NCBI GenBank assembly: GCA_027347125.1 | Contig: DAIERC010000162.1 | Span: forward strand, 1-5,193 | Length of the DNA: 5,193 nucleotides | DNA from: Ignavibacteriales bacterium | GTDB taxonomy: Bacteria; Bacteroidota; Ignavibacteria; Ignavibacteriales; Ignavibacteriaceae | Direction of reading: 5' to 3' | Shown: piece by piece, positions 1 to 5,193 of the stretch | Layout of the letters: every line of letters begins with the position of its first letter | Numbering within the stretch: position 1 is the stretch's first letter | Position numbers and translations under genes: made by a program | Notes under the pieces: model-generated | The model's input: only the letters and a program-made list of their open reading frames with translations | Database searches by the model: none | What the model was told of the DNA's origin: nothing

Positions 1-667
1 CAATTTCTTTAGCTCTTAAAGCGGCAGCAAAAATAGATGCCGAATAATCCGAACCGCCGCGGCCAAGTGTTGTGGTTTCGTTATTTGCCGTTGATGCGAT
101 AAAGCCAGTAATTATCTGAAGATTATCGTGGGCTTTAAAATATTTCCTTATGTTTGAATTGGTTGCTCCGAAATCAACTTTGGCGCTGCCGAATGATTCG
201 TCGGTCTTAATTAATTTTCTGCTGTCAAGATATTCACATTTAATTTTTCTTTCGGCAATTGCGCTTGCAATAATGTAGGATGAAAATCTTTCGCCGAAGC
301 TTAAAATAAAATCCTGTGTCCTTGGTGAAAGTTCTTTAACCAGGTATACGCCGTGTAAAACGTCTTCAAGCTCGTTTAATCCTAATTTTAAGTGGGCTAA
401 TATGTTGCCCTGGTTTTTTACTCCAACCAGTTGTTGTGTAATTTGAAGATGTTTCTCTTCAAGCTTTTTGAATAAATCCTGGTAGATATTATTGCCCGAA
501 GCGGCGGCCTGGCTCATTCGAAGTAAATCGTCGGTTATTCCTTGAAATGCCGAAAAGATAACGGCTGTTTTTTTATCACTTTGAAGAGATTTTTTTATAA
601 TCTCAATTACATTTAATATCCTTTCGGCATTGCCAACCGAAGAACCGCCGAACTTTAATATTTTCAT
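1..667 (-). CDS. thrA: Aspartate kinase, ThrA-type (probably bifunctional aspartokinase/homoserine dehydrogenase), N-terminal part
   Basis: Aspartate kinase phosphorylates L-aspartate with ATP, the first step of the threonine/lysine/methionine branch, in the cytoplasm. The 222 visible codons run off the left edge, so the gene is cut by the window. Seen: KFGGSSV at residues 5-11 (nucleotide/aspartate-binding signature of the family), SFGER at 123-127, and TLGRGGSDYSA at 200-210, the conserved kinase-core glycine motif. The middle part (VLHGVYL near 103-109, followed by the GER block) matches the arrangement in E. coli ThrA better than short LysC-type kinases, so a C-terminal homoserine dehydrogenase domain is expected outside the window; this is inference. 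The ATG at 667 is supported by AAGGCGGG at 674-681, six bases upstream, and by the family N-terminus MKILKFGG. The threonine-rich leader and hairpin upstream imply control by threonine supply. Kinase identity is near certain; the fusion to homoserine dehydrogenase is likely but not visible. Confidence 0.95.
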   Translation of the reverse strand, partial: MKILKFGGSSVGNAERILNVIEIIKKSLQSDKKTAVIFSAFQGITDDLLRMSQAAASGNNIYQDLFKKLEEKHLQITQQLVGVKNQGNILAHLKLGLNELEDVLHGVYLVKELSPRTQDFILSFGERFSSYIIASAIAERKIKCEYLDSRKLIKTDESFGSAKVDFGATNSNIRKYFKAHDNLQIITGFIASTANNETTTLGRGGSDYSASIFAAALRAKEI

Positions 668-718
668 TTTATTCCCGCCTTAAAATTATTTTCACGTTTT
701 TAACTTCGCTTATATAAC

Positions 719-752
719 AAAAAACCGGCTCCATCTCTGAAGCCGGTTTTTT
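719..752 (-). terminator. Attenuator terminator hairpin upstream of thrA
   Basis: Perfect 12-bp inverted repeat: AAAACCGGCT-type arms at 719-730 and 741-752 with a 10-base loop (731-740). Read on the minus strand, the right arm ends in six T before G, giving an intrinsic-terminator shape. It sits 33 bases after the leader-peptide stop and 51 bases before the thrA ATG. On the plus strand the hairpin is also followed by a T-rich run (747-759), so it could work both ways, but no plus-strand gene ends here. Its position between a Thr-rich leader and an aspartokinase gene makes attenuation the natural role. Confidence 0.85.
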
Positions 753-789
753 ATTTTTTCAAACTTAAATAAATACAACCATGCTTCAG
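737..789 (-). promoter_or_regulatory. Predicted antiterminator pairing of the threonine attenuator
   Basis: On the minus strand, CTGAAGC (789 to 783), which contains the leader TGA stop codon, is fully complementary to GCTTCAG (743 to 737), which spans the 5' terminator arm and its loop. Beyond a small internal loop (AT opposite G), GGTT (780 to 777) pairs with AACC (748 to 745), giving 11 base pairs in all. This pairing consumes much of the 5' arm of the terminator, so the two structures cannot coexist. A ribosome that reaches the leader stop would cover the left arm and allow termination. A ribosome stalled at the Thr codons would leave it free and allow read-through into thrA. The pairing was worked out by eye, without folding energies. 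Confidence 0.7.
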
Positions 790-875
790 CCGCCTGTAAT
801 AGGTTTAGGGGTAGTAGTTGTGGTTGTAGTGCACATGTACTTATTCGCGTAATATTTTATTTTGCTTGTGTTCAT
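786..875 (-). CDS. thrL: Threonine operon leader peptide
   Basis: A 29-residue peptide encoded just upstream of thrA. It ends MCTTTTTTTPKPITGG followed by TGA. Seven consecutive threonine codons (ACT ACA ACC ACA ACT ACT ACC, 810-830) plus two further Thr make 9 of 29 residues threonine, with two isoleucines. Its role would be as a sensor of charged Thr-tRNA by ribosome stalling, as for the E. coli thr leader, which also carries a Thr-rich run and a Gly-containing tail. The ATG at 875 is preferred because AAAAAGAT lies directly before it and the promoter places the transcript start close upstream. An internal ATG at 836 would give 16 residues but has no recognisable ribosome site. The peptide itself probably has no function after synthesis. 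No database comparison was possible; the call rests on codon content, position and the adjoining terminator/antiterminator pair. Confidence 0.85.
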   Translation of the reverse strand: MNTSKIKYYANKYMCTTTTTTTPKPITGG

Positions 876-893
876 ATCTTTTTTAAACTTGTG

Positions 894-925
894 CAAAACT
901 AATAATTTGTAATTCCTTTGTCAAA
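894..925 (-). promoter_or_regulatory. Promoter of the thrL-thrA transcript
   Basis: Minus-strand TTGACA (924 to 919), 17 bases, then TAGTTT (901 to 896): a perfect -35 and a partial -10 at ideal spacing. The same bases also fit the Bacteroidota primary-sigma form: TTTG (925 to 922), 20 bases, TAGTTTTG (901 to 894), matching TAnnTTTG exactly. Transcription would start near 886-890, giving a very short untranslated stretch before the leader ATG at 875, as expected for an attenuator. Confidence 0.7.
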
Positions 926-1001
926 TAATTTTTTAGTCTAAGTTTATAAAACACATTATTTTATTAGAGAATCTGAATAATTATCGAAAATATTTAAAAT
1001 T

Positions 1002-1021
1002 CCTTTAGTTGACTAAAAAGG
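1002..1021. repeat. Short near-palindrome, possible operator
   Basis: CCTTTAGT-TG-ACTAAA-AA-GG: perfect 6-bp arms TTTAGT/ACTAAA (1004-1009 and 1012-1017) around a two-base centre, with outer CC/GG matching if two A are skipped. A related GACTAAAAAA occurs in inverted orientation at 929-938, next to the thrL promoter. It could bind a dimeric regulator, but in AT-rich DNA this is weak evidence. Confidence 0.25.
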
Positions 1022-1074
1022 TTAGATGGATTGGAGAGGAAATAAGAAGTTATATGAAAGATGTGAATTGTTAA

Positions 1075-1106
1075 AATTAAAAATTCAAAATTAAGAATTC
1101 AAAATT
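1075..1106. repeat. Short tandem repeat, 14-bp unit
   Basis: Two copies of AATTAAAAATTCAA / AATTAAGAATTCAA (one mismatch) at 1075-1088 and 1089-1102, followed by a partial third AATT. It lies in non-coding DNA with no open reading frame or terminal inverted repeats around it. It is probably replication slippage in AT-rich sequence. Confidence 0.6.
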
Positions 1107-1275
1107 GTGAAGCTAGGCTTTTGGTTTTAGATTGACTTTCATTTATTTTATAAAAATTGTTAAGTTGAAGCATCCATTTGCAGGATTGTAAGAAAGTACA
1201 AGGTTAAAATTTGTTCTAAAACAGTTAGCTAGAATTAGCGTTATATTAAAAACTCTTAACAAGCGGGGAAAAATT

Positions 1276-1677
1276 ATGATGTCTAAATATTTTTTTGCGT
1301 GGTTTCCGATGGTGTTCATAGCCATAATAAACGGAACTATCAGGGAAGTTGTGTACAAAACATTTACCGGTGATTTAACCGCCCACCAGATTTCTACCGT
1401 TACCGGGATAGCTTTATTCGCAATTTATATGTAGATAATTTTCCGCAAATGGAAATTGGGTTCCGCAAAGCAGGCAATACTTGTTGGCTTGATGTGGCTG
1501 TCTATGACGGTCTGTTTCGAATTTATTTTCGGACATTATGTAATGGGTAACCCGTGGGAAAAGCTTTTACATGATTACAATATTCTGCAAGGCCGTTTGT
1601 GGAGTCTCGTTCTTATTTTTACGCTCACTGCACCGTATTTGTTTTATAAAAAGGATAATAAAGCTCAGACTAAATAA
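1276..1677 (+). pseudogene. Small four-helix membrane protein interrupted by an in-frame TAG
   Basis: Read from ATG 1276 (supported by GCGGGG seven bases upstream) the frame gives 52 codons, then TAG at 1432-1434, then continues open in the same frame to TAA at 1675-1677. Ignoring the amber codon, the product is 133 residues. Hydrophobic segments lie near residues 4-20 (YFFAWFPMVFIAIINGTIRE), 40-55, 65-88 (ending FEFIFGHYVMG) and 108-125, so a four-pass inner-membrane protein is likely. Conserved-looking motifs include NGTIRE, AHQISTVTG, FGHYVMGNPW and LLHDYNILQGRLWSL on both sides of the stop, which argues that this was one gene. The arrangement recalls an uncharacterised small membrane family of Bacteroidota; function unknown. 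The only ORF-type start after the stop is a TTG at 1456 without a ribosome site, so re-initiation looks unlikely. Either a recent nonsense mutation, a sequencing error or amber read-through explains it. The next gene starts 16 bases downstream, so it probably heads the transcription unit. Confidence 0.75.
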
Positions 1678-1693
1678 AATTATTGGGGATAAA

Positions 1694-2755
1694 ATGAAAA
1701 AATTATTCATCGTCATATCGCTTGTTCTTATTTCTGCGATCAATGTGTTTGATAACCCTGTCTATGTTCCGCCTGCATATTTGTCCGAATTCACTTTTGA
1801 TAAAAACAACAACTGGGTAATGGAAATAACTTTTGATATGAATATTGGCGGATATTTGAATGGAAATTATGATAGTATTTGTGTTGCGTCAACCAAAGAT
1901 ACCGCCAGAGTAAGACTGGGAAATGTAAAAGACAGTACACTAATTCTTATTATTAATTCAGATAGCTTATCTTCGCCTTTATATATCGATAAAAAGGGAG
2001 ATTGTGTAAAACTTTTATTGTATCTTTCAAAAAATTCCCACTTCTATTTTTCGAATGATTCTATAAAATTCGGTAATTATCCAGGCTCCTTAATTGACTC
2101 GATTCCATCAGGTTATTCTTTATGCCGATATGGGTATGATAGTATTTGTAAATGTAAAAATTCCACTATCGGTTTACCCAACAGCGTTGAAGGAACTTAT
2201 TTCACTTTAAAGGGGCACATTTTTAACAAACGTGGTTATCCGATAACAAACGGGTTCTTAAAGTTTGATTACTACTTGAATATTACTAACGATGGAACAT
2301 ATTCAACAAAAATATTTTCAAGGGAACTTAACTTGAGTTTTATTAGGGGCTATTACGAGATTGAAAGTTATCAAATAGAACCTTTCTATCTTAATGTTAA
2401 TCCCGATACCGTAGTTGAACACGACATTCATCTGCTTGGTGATATAATGAGTGCCGAAAGAAATGATAAGCCTGAGAATGCGGAAGTAAGTATTATAAAC
2501 TACCCGAACCCATTTAATTTAAGTACAAATTTCTACGTGAAAATTCCATCTTTCTTAGAACAAAAAAGAGGTTATATTTTGATTTATAATGTAAACGGAC
2601 GGAAGATAAAATCAATTCCGGTATCGAGCGGCTCTGTTGTAATATGGAATGGAGTTGACAGCCACGGACACGTTGTATCTTCGGGTGTTTATTATTACCG
2701 GTTTGAAATAAATAATAAAATTTATAAAAACGGTTCTATGATCCTGCTAAAATAA
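1694..2755 (+). CDS. Secreted protein with type IX secretion C-terminal sorting domain
   Basis: A 353-residue exported protein. ATG 1694 is chosen because GGGG (1685-1688) precedes it at good spacing and it opens directly into a signal peptide (MKKLFIVISLVLISA, residues 1-15). Residues about 23-165 are beta-rich and not recognised; several Cys lie here, including CKC at 152-154. Residues about 168-248 (from TYFTLKGHIFNKRGYPITNG) resemble a carboxypeptidase-regulatory/Ig-like beta-sandwich; this is tentative. Residues about 268-353 are a type A sorting domain: NYPNPFN (269-275), ILIYNVNGRKI (295-305), VIWNGVDSHGHVVSSGVYYYRF and a terminal MILLK. In this family the domain directs passage through the type IX system and attachment to, or release from, the cell surface, and is usually cleaved. 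The gene is 16 bases after the membrane-protein remnant and 7 bases before the next secreted protein, so co-transcription is likely. The effector function is unknown. Confidence 0.9.
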   Translation: MKKLFIVISLVLISAINVFDNPVYVPPAYLSEFTFDKNNNWVMEITFDMNIGGYLNGNYDSICVASTKDTARVRLGNVKDSTLILIINSDSLSSPLYIDKKGDCVKLLLYLSKNSHFYFSNDSIKFGNYPGSLIDSIPSGYSLCRYGYDSICKCKNSTIGLPNSVEGTYFTLKGHIFNKRGYPITNGFLKFDYYLNITNDGTYSTKIFSRELNLSFIRGYYEIESYQIEPFYLNVNPDTVVEHDIHLLGDIMSAERNDKPENAEVSIINYPNPFNLSTNFYVKIPSFLEQKRGYILIYNVNGRKIKSIPVSSGSVVIWNGVDSHGHVVSSGVYYYRFEINNKIYKNGSMILLK

Positions 2756-2762
2756 GATTACC

Positions 2763-3365
2763 ATGAAAATTTCGTTTATCATATGTCTGTTTGCCGCTAC
2801 TAATGTTTTTAGCCAGGGTATAACTTTTTATCGAGAAGATATTAATTTCACAATAGATAGAAATTATTTTTATGTGGACGGTTATTATTGGTTCGCAAAC
2901 AACTCTGATAAAAATGTTGAAGGTACCATTTATTTTCCGGTAGGCAATAAAAATGATAGAGTGGTTTTTGATTCCGTACAAGTATTTGTAATGCCGCAAA
3001 GTGTTTCTAAAAGCATTATGCATAAGACGTCTTTGGGGTTCTATTTTAGAGTAAATGTTAATGTCGGGGACACAGTAACATATAATATAAAATACAGACA
3101 AAAATTATCAGGTAATAATGTTAAATATATTCTGCTATCTACTAAAACATGGAATAAACCTCTGGTGTACGCAGTTTATAAATTAATTGTGAAACAAAAT
3201 ATTGCGATAAAAAAGTTTTCCTATACACCCGATAAAGTTTACAGTATTAATAATGAAAAAATTTTTTATTGGGAGCAAAAAAATTTTATGCCCGAACGGG
3301 ATATGGAATTTAATTTTACCCGCAATTATAATGTAAAATGTAATCCTTATTTATACGATAAATAA
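2763..3365 (+). CDS. Exported protein of unknown function
   Basis: A 200-residue protein starting seven bases after the previous stop codon. The N-terminus MKISFIICLFAATNVFSQ is a clean Sec signal peptide with probable cleavage before Gln18. The mature part (about 183 residues) is rich in alternating hydrophobic and polar residues (for example YFYVDGYYWFANNS near 35-48 and YILLSTKTWNKPLVYAVYKLIV near 122-143), suggesting a beta-sandwich. It has no membrane helix, no lipobox and no type IX sorting domain. The pattern of a tryptophan/proline step followed by an amphipathic strand is reminiscent of DUF4424-like periplasmic domains, but I cannot confirm that. No strong Shine-Dalgarno sequence is visible, so translation may be coupled to the upstream gene. 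Base composition is low in G+C like its upstream partner. It likely acts in the periplasm or at the outer membrane with that partner; this is inference from adjacency. Confidence 0.8.
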   Translation: MKISFIICLFAATNVFSQGITFYREDINFTIDRNYFYVDGYYWFANNSDKNVEGTIYFPVGNKNDRVVFDSVQVFVMPQSVSKSIMHKTSLGFYFRVNVNVGDTVTYNIKYRQKLSGNNVKYILLSTKTWNKPLVYAVYKLIVKQNIAIKKFSYTPDKVYSINNEKIFYWEQKNFMPERDMEFNFTRNYNVKCNPYLYDK

Positions 3366-3393
3366 TCAATCATTTTGAATTTAATGATTGATT
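3364..3393. terminator. Hairpin between convergent genes, possible bidirectional terminator
   Basis: Perfect 11-bp inverted repeat AATCAATCATT / AATGATTGATT (3364-3374 and 3383-3393) with an 8-base loop, starting inside the stop codon of the 2763-3365 gene and 36 bases beyond the end of the convergent esterase gene. The stem is almost all A-T and no clear T-run follows on either strand, so it is a weak intrinsic terminator at best. Its placement is what suggests the role. Confidence 0.5.
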
Positions 3394-3428
3394 GCCTATA
3401 AAAGAATCTTATAAATTAAAAATTATCC

Positions 3429-5075
3429 TCACGTTCCCGGTTGTATGTAAGGAGCTTTCTCAAATATTTTTCTCTCGGCTCCGCGCGGATCATCAACTAT
3501 TTTTGGCTTTAAATCAAAAATCATCGTGGGGCGTGTTTTCAGATTGTAACGCGGCCACTGCGGTAAATCACCGTTATTTGGGTTCCCGGTTTTAGCGAAA
3601 GCAATAAACGCATCACTTATTAAATTTGCCACCCGTTGCGCATCATGCCCGGTACCCGTCATTTGGGCGCCGTAAATAATGTTATCAAACGCAAGCGGAA
3701 CGTCAAGGGTATGCGGCGCTTTTAATCTGCCGTGCTGAACCGGGGTTTGCCAGTCAAGTTCATAAACATAAGTAGGCGCGCCGTTTTGTCTTGTGCGAAC
3801 ATCCAGTTCAACAACCATGCTTTTCCATGAGCGGGCCGCAGTTGTTACCGCAAAAAAAATATCACTCGGCGAATAATTAGGATACAAACGCCTGTACTTT
3901 GCAACGATTGTATCGGGACTTAAGCTGCAGATATACTGTCTAGCGTTTTGCATGATTTCCCCGGGCAGCTCTTTCCATGTTAAATGAAATAAAGACGTAT
4001 CGCTGCTCCCGATCAGATAAGTAGTTTCGTCGTGTGTATTTCCCATAATCATCGGAATGTTTTTGGAAAGCGGTGATGCGTCAGGTGAAAAAGGATCTCG
4101 CGGCAGAGCAATACCATCGGCAACAGGCGTAAATGATTCACCCTGCATTGCCTCAATTAGTTCTTCCATCGGTACTTTAGTTATTTCATTAATATGCCCG
4201 GGAGAAATATTGAGTTTTTTTAGAATGCTTTTTGCTGTTTCAGTTGCGTGTTCCGGCGTTCGTCCTGTTATCTGCTGTCCGCTCATTGTTATTACTTTTT
4301 GAAAAAGTCCGTATGCCGAAGGCATAGCCATTAACGTTGCGCATTTAGCACCCCCGCCGGACTGGCCGAAGATTGTTACATTATTAGGATTACCTCCAAA
4401 CTCTGCAATGTTATTCTTCACCCATTTTAACGCCAGCACAAGATCTAGCATGCCTGCATTTCCAGACTCGGCATATTTCTTCCCGCCCATTTTTCCCAAG
4501 TAAAGGAATCCGAAGCCGTTTAACCTATGGTTAACCGTTACTACAACTACATCGCCACGGCGGCAAAGATTTACGCCGTCATATAGATCGATATTAGCAG
4601 ACCATCCGTTATAACCGCCGCCGTGAAACCAAACCATTACCGGGCGTTTCTTGCCGTCATGTAAGCCGGGTGTCCATACATTAAGGTTAAGACAATCTTC
4701 ACTTACTTTAGGATTTTTCGGGGCAGGGTAAAAATCCGAGTCGTGTTTGATTACTTGCGGAGCCATCGGTCCAAATTGTATTGCATCGCGAACACCTTTC
4801 CACGGCTTGGGAGGCAGCGGTGGCATGAAGCGGTGTTTATATGTATCATCACCGTAAGGAATGCCTTTAAAAACATTAACAGCGTTATCAACATAGCCTC
4901 TTATCTTTCCTGAAGTAGTTACTGCAACAGGCGAATTGTCCGTATGAACAAAGGAAAAACCTAAGCTTGTTGTAACGGTTAATAATGCGGCTAAAAAACA
5001 AGCGCTTAAAATAATTTTATGTAGTAATGCCTGTTGAGTGAAAAGATTACGGAATGACAAAACAGCTGTCCTCAT
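3429..5075 (-). CDS. Exported type-B carboxylesterase (alpha/beta hydrolase)
   Basis: A 548-residue serine hydrolase that cleaves carboxylic esters; the natural substrate cannot be told from sequence. Family landmarks in order: VFKGIPYG (68-75), SEDCLNLNVWTP (125-136, the EDCL signature), oxyanion loop FHGGGYNGWS (150-159), nucleophile elbow FGQSGGG with Ser239, acid Glu350 in GNTHDETTYL, and His455 in LKAPHTLDVPLAFDN. The triad is complete and length is normal for the para-nitrobenzyl-esterase-like branch. The N-terminus has a long basic stretch (about 20 residues) followed by a hydrophobic core (IILSACFLAALLTVT, 21-35), giving a Sec signal peptide or uncleaved anchor, so the enzyme probably acts in the periplasm or outside the cell. 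ATG 5075 is chosen over a TTG three bases upstream because GGAGG ends five bases before the ATG. It appears to be a single-gene unit, convergent with the plus-strand cluster. G+C is visibly higher than in that cluster, and acquisition by transfer is possible. Confidence 0.95.
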   Translation of the reverse strand: MRTAVLSFRNLFTQQALLHKIILSACFLAALLTVTTSLGFSFVHTDNSPVAVTTSGKIRGYVDNAVNVFKGIPYGDDTYKHRFMPPLPPKPWKGVRDAIQFGPMAPQVIKHDSDFYPAPKNPKVSEDCLNLNVWTPGLHDGKKRPVMVWFHGGGYNGWSANIDLYDGVNLCRRGDVVVVTVNHRLNGFGFLYLGKMGGKKYAESGNAGMLDLVLALKWVKNNIAEFGGNPNNVTIFGQSGGGAKCATLMAMPSAYGLFQKVITMSGQQITGRTPEHATETAKSILKKLNISPGHINEITKVPMEELIEAMQGESFTPVADGIALPRDPFSPDASPLSKNIPMIMGNTHDETTYLIGSSDTSLFHLTWKELPGEIMQNARQYICSLSPDTIVAKYRRLYPNYSPSDIFFAVTTAARSWKSMVVELDVRTRQNGAPTYVYELDWQTPVQHGRLKAPHTLDVPLAFDNIIYGAQMTGTGHDAQRVANLISDAFIAFAKTGNPNNGDLPQWPRYNLKTRPTMIFDLKPKIVDDPRGAERKIFEKAPYIQPGT

Positions 5076-5080
5076 CAAAA

Positions 5081-5089
5081 CCTCCCGCC
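5081..5089 (-). promoter_or_regulatory. Ribosome binding site of the carboxylesterase
   Basis: Minus-strand GGCGGGAGG, with GGAGG five bases before ATG 5075 and only two bases before the alternative TTG at 5078. The spacing decides for the ATG. Confidence 0.8.
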
Positions 5090-5131
5090 AATAACAATGA
5101 TTTGTTTTTTGTATTAAGAAGCTAAGAGCAA

Positions 5132-5159
5132 AGTTTAAATTTTAATTAATTAACTTCAA
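5132..5159 (-). promoter_or_regulatory. Weak promoter candidate for the carboxylesterase
   Basis: Minus-strand TTGAAG (5159 to 5154), 16 bases, TAAACT (5137 to 5132): four of six matches at each box. The overlapping TAAACTTTG is one base longer than the Bacteroidota TAnnTTTG form. The surrounding DNA is very AT-rich (TTAATTAATTAA), so chance matches are expected. Confidence 0.3.
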
Positions 5160-5193
5160 GTAAGCAAAATAATATGGGAAAAAAATGATAATG

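Larger units (their letters stand above)
926..1275. other. AT-rich intergenic region between divergent units
   Basis: About 350 bases between the thrL promoter (minus strand) and the plus-strand cluster starting at 1276. I see no coding region with a credible start and ribosome site, no tRNA-like fold and no transposon ends. It holds a short tandem repeat (1075-1106), a near-palindrome (1002-1021), and presumably the promoter for the plus-strand cluster, which I could not place with confidence. Confidence 0.6.

Noticed and set aside
719..759. Terminator serving a plus-strand transcript
   Set aside because: The T-run on the plus strand is good, but no plus-strand gene lies upstream in 1-718. 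The minus-strand attenuator role explains the hairpin better, though bidirectional activity is possible.
1220..1262. Integron attC-like site (GTTAGCT ... GCGTTATAT ... CTTAAC) before the membrane-protein gene
   Set aside because: The boxes do not match the GTTRRRY/RYYYAAC core rules, no long imperfect stem forms, and no second copy follows the gene.
1143..1358. Minus-strand open frame of 71 codons
   Set aside because: It overlaps the start of the better supported plus-strand membrane gene on the opposite strand, has no ribosome site, and its hydrophobic stretch is partly the antisense of that gene.
1571..1693. Upstream extension of the type IX-sorted protein
   Set aside because: The extension overlaps the end of the membrane-protein frame and would bury the signal peptide. 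ATG 1694 has a ribosome site and opens directly into a signal peptide.
2736..3101. Minus-strand open frame of 121 codons
   Set aside because: It is antisense to the exported-protein gene at 2763-3365, with no ribosome site and no recognisable protein features.
3392..3595. Plus-strand open frame of 67 codons
   Set aside because: It lies mostly antisense to the 3' end of the carboxylesterase and looks like a shadow.
4057..4302. Plus-strand open frame of 81 codons
   Set aside because: It is wholly antisense to the carboxylesterase coding region, which has an intact catalytic triad.
5076..5078. TTG start for the carboxylesterase
   Set aside because: Only two bases separate it from GGAGG, while ATG 5075 is at normal spacing.

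Overview
The window looks like chromosomal DNA from an AT-rich member of the Bacteroidota/Chlorobi/Ignavibacteria group. The main evidence is a secreted protein (1694-2755) ending in a type IX secretion C-terminal sorting domain (NYPNPFN ... SGVYYYRF ... ILLK), the form typical of Ignavibacteria-like genomes. Most genes here have clear G-rich Shine-Dalgarno sequences, which fits Ignavibacteria-like bacteria better than classical Bacteroides. The phylum is an inference from these traits.

Left end (1-925, minus strand): the N-terminal 222 codons of an aspartate kinase, most like the ThrA-type aspartokinase/homoserine dehydrogenase. It is preceded by what reads as a complete threonine attenuator. 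In transcription order this comprises a promoter (TTGACA/TAGTTT, which also fits the Bacteroidota TTTG/TAnnTTTG form), a 29-codon leader peptide with seven consecutive Thr codons, a 12-bp hairpin with a T-run, then the thrA ribosome binding site and ATG. A mutually exclusive antiterminator pairing can be drawn. Its left arm covers the leader stop codon, so a ribosome finishing the leader would mask it, while one stalled at the Thr codons would leave it free. This is the most interesting structure in the window.

Middle (926-3393): an AT-rich intergenic stretch with a short tandem repeat, then three closely spaced plus-strand reading frames that probably form one transcription unit. They are a small four-helix membrane protein interrupted by one in-frame amber codon (1276-1677), the type IX-sorted secreted protein (1694-2755), and a second exported protein of unknown function (2763-3365). 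An AT-rich hairpin lies just beyond the last stop codon, between convergent genes.

Right end (3429-5193, minus strand): a complete exported type-B carboxylesterase with all catalytic residues visible. It is richer in G+C than the plus-strand genes beside it. Its upstream region runs to the window edge with only a weak promoter candidate.

No RNA genes, CRISPR array, insertion sequence or attachment site is supported.
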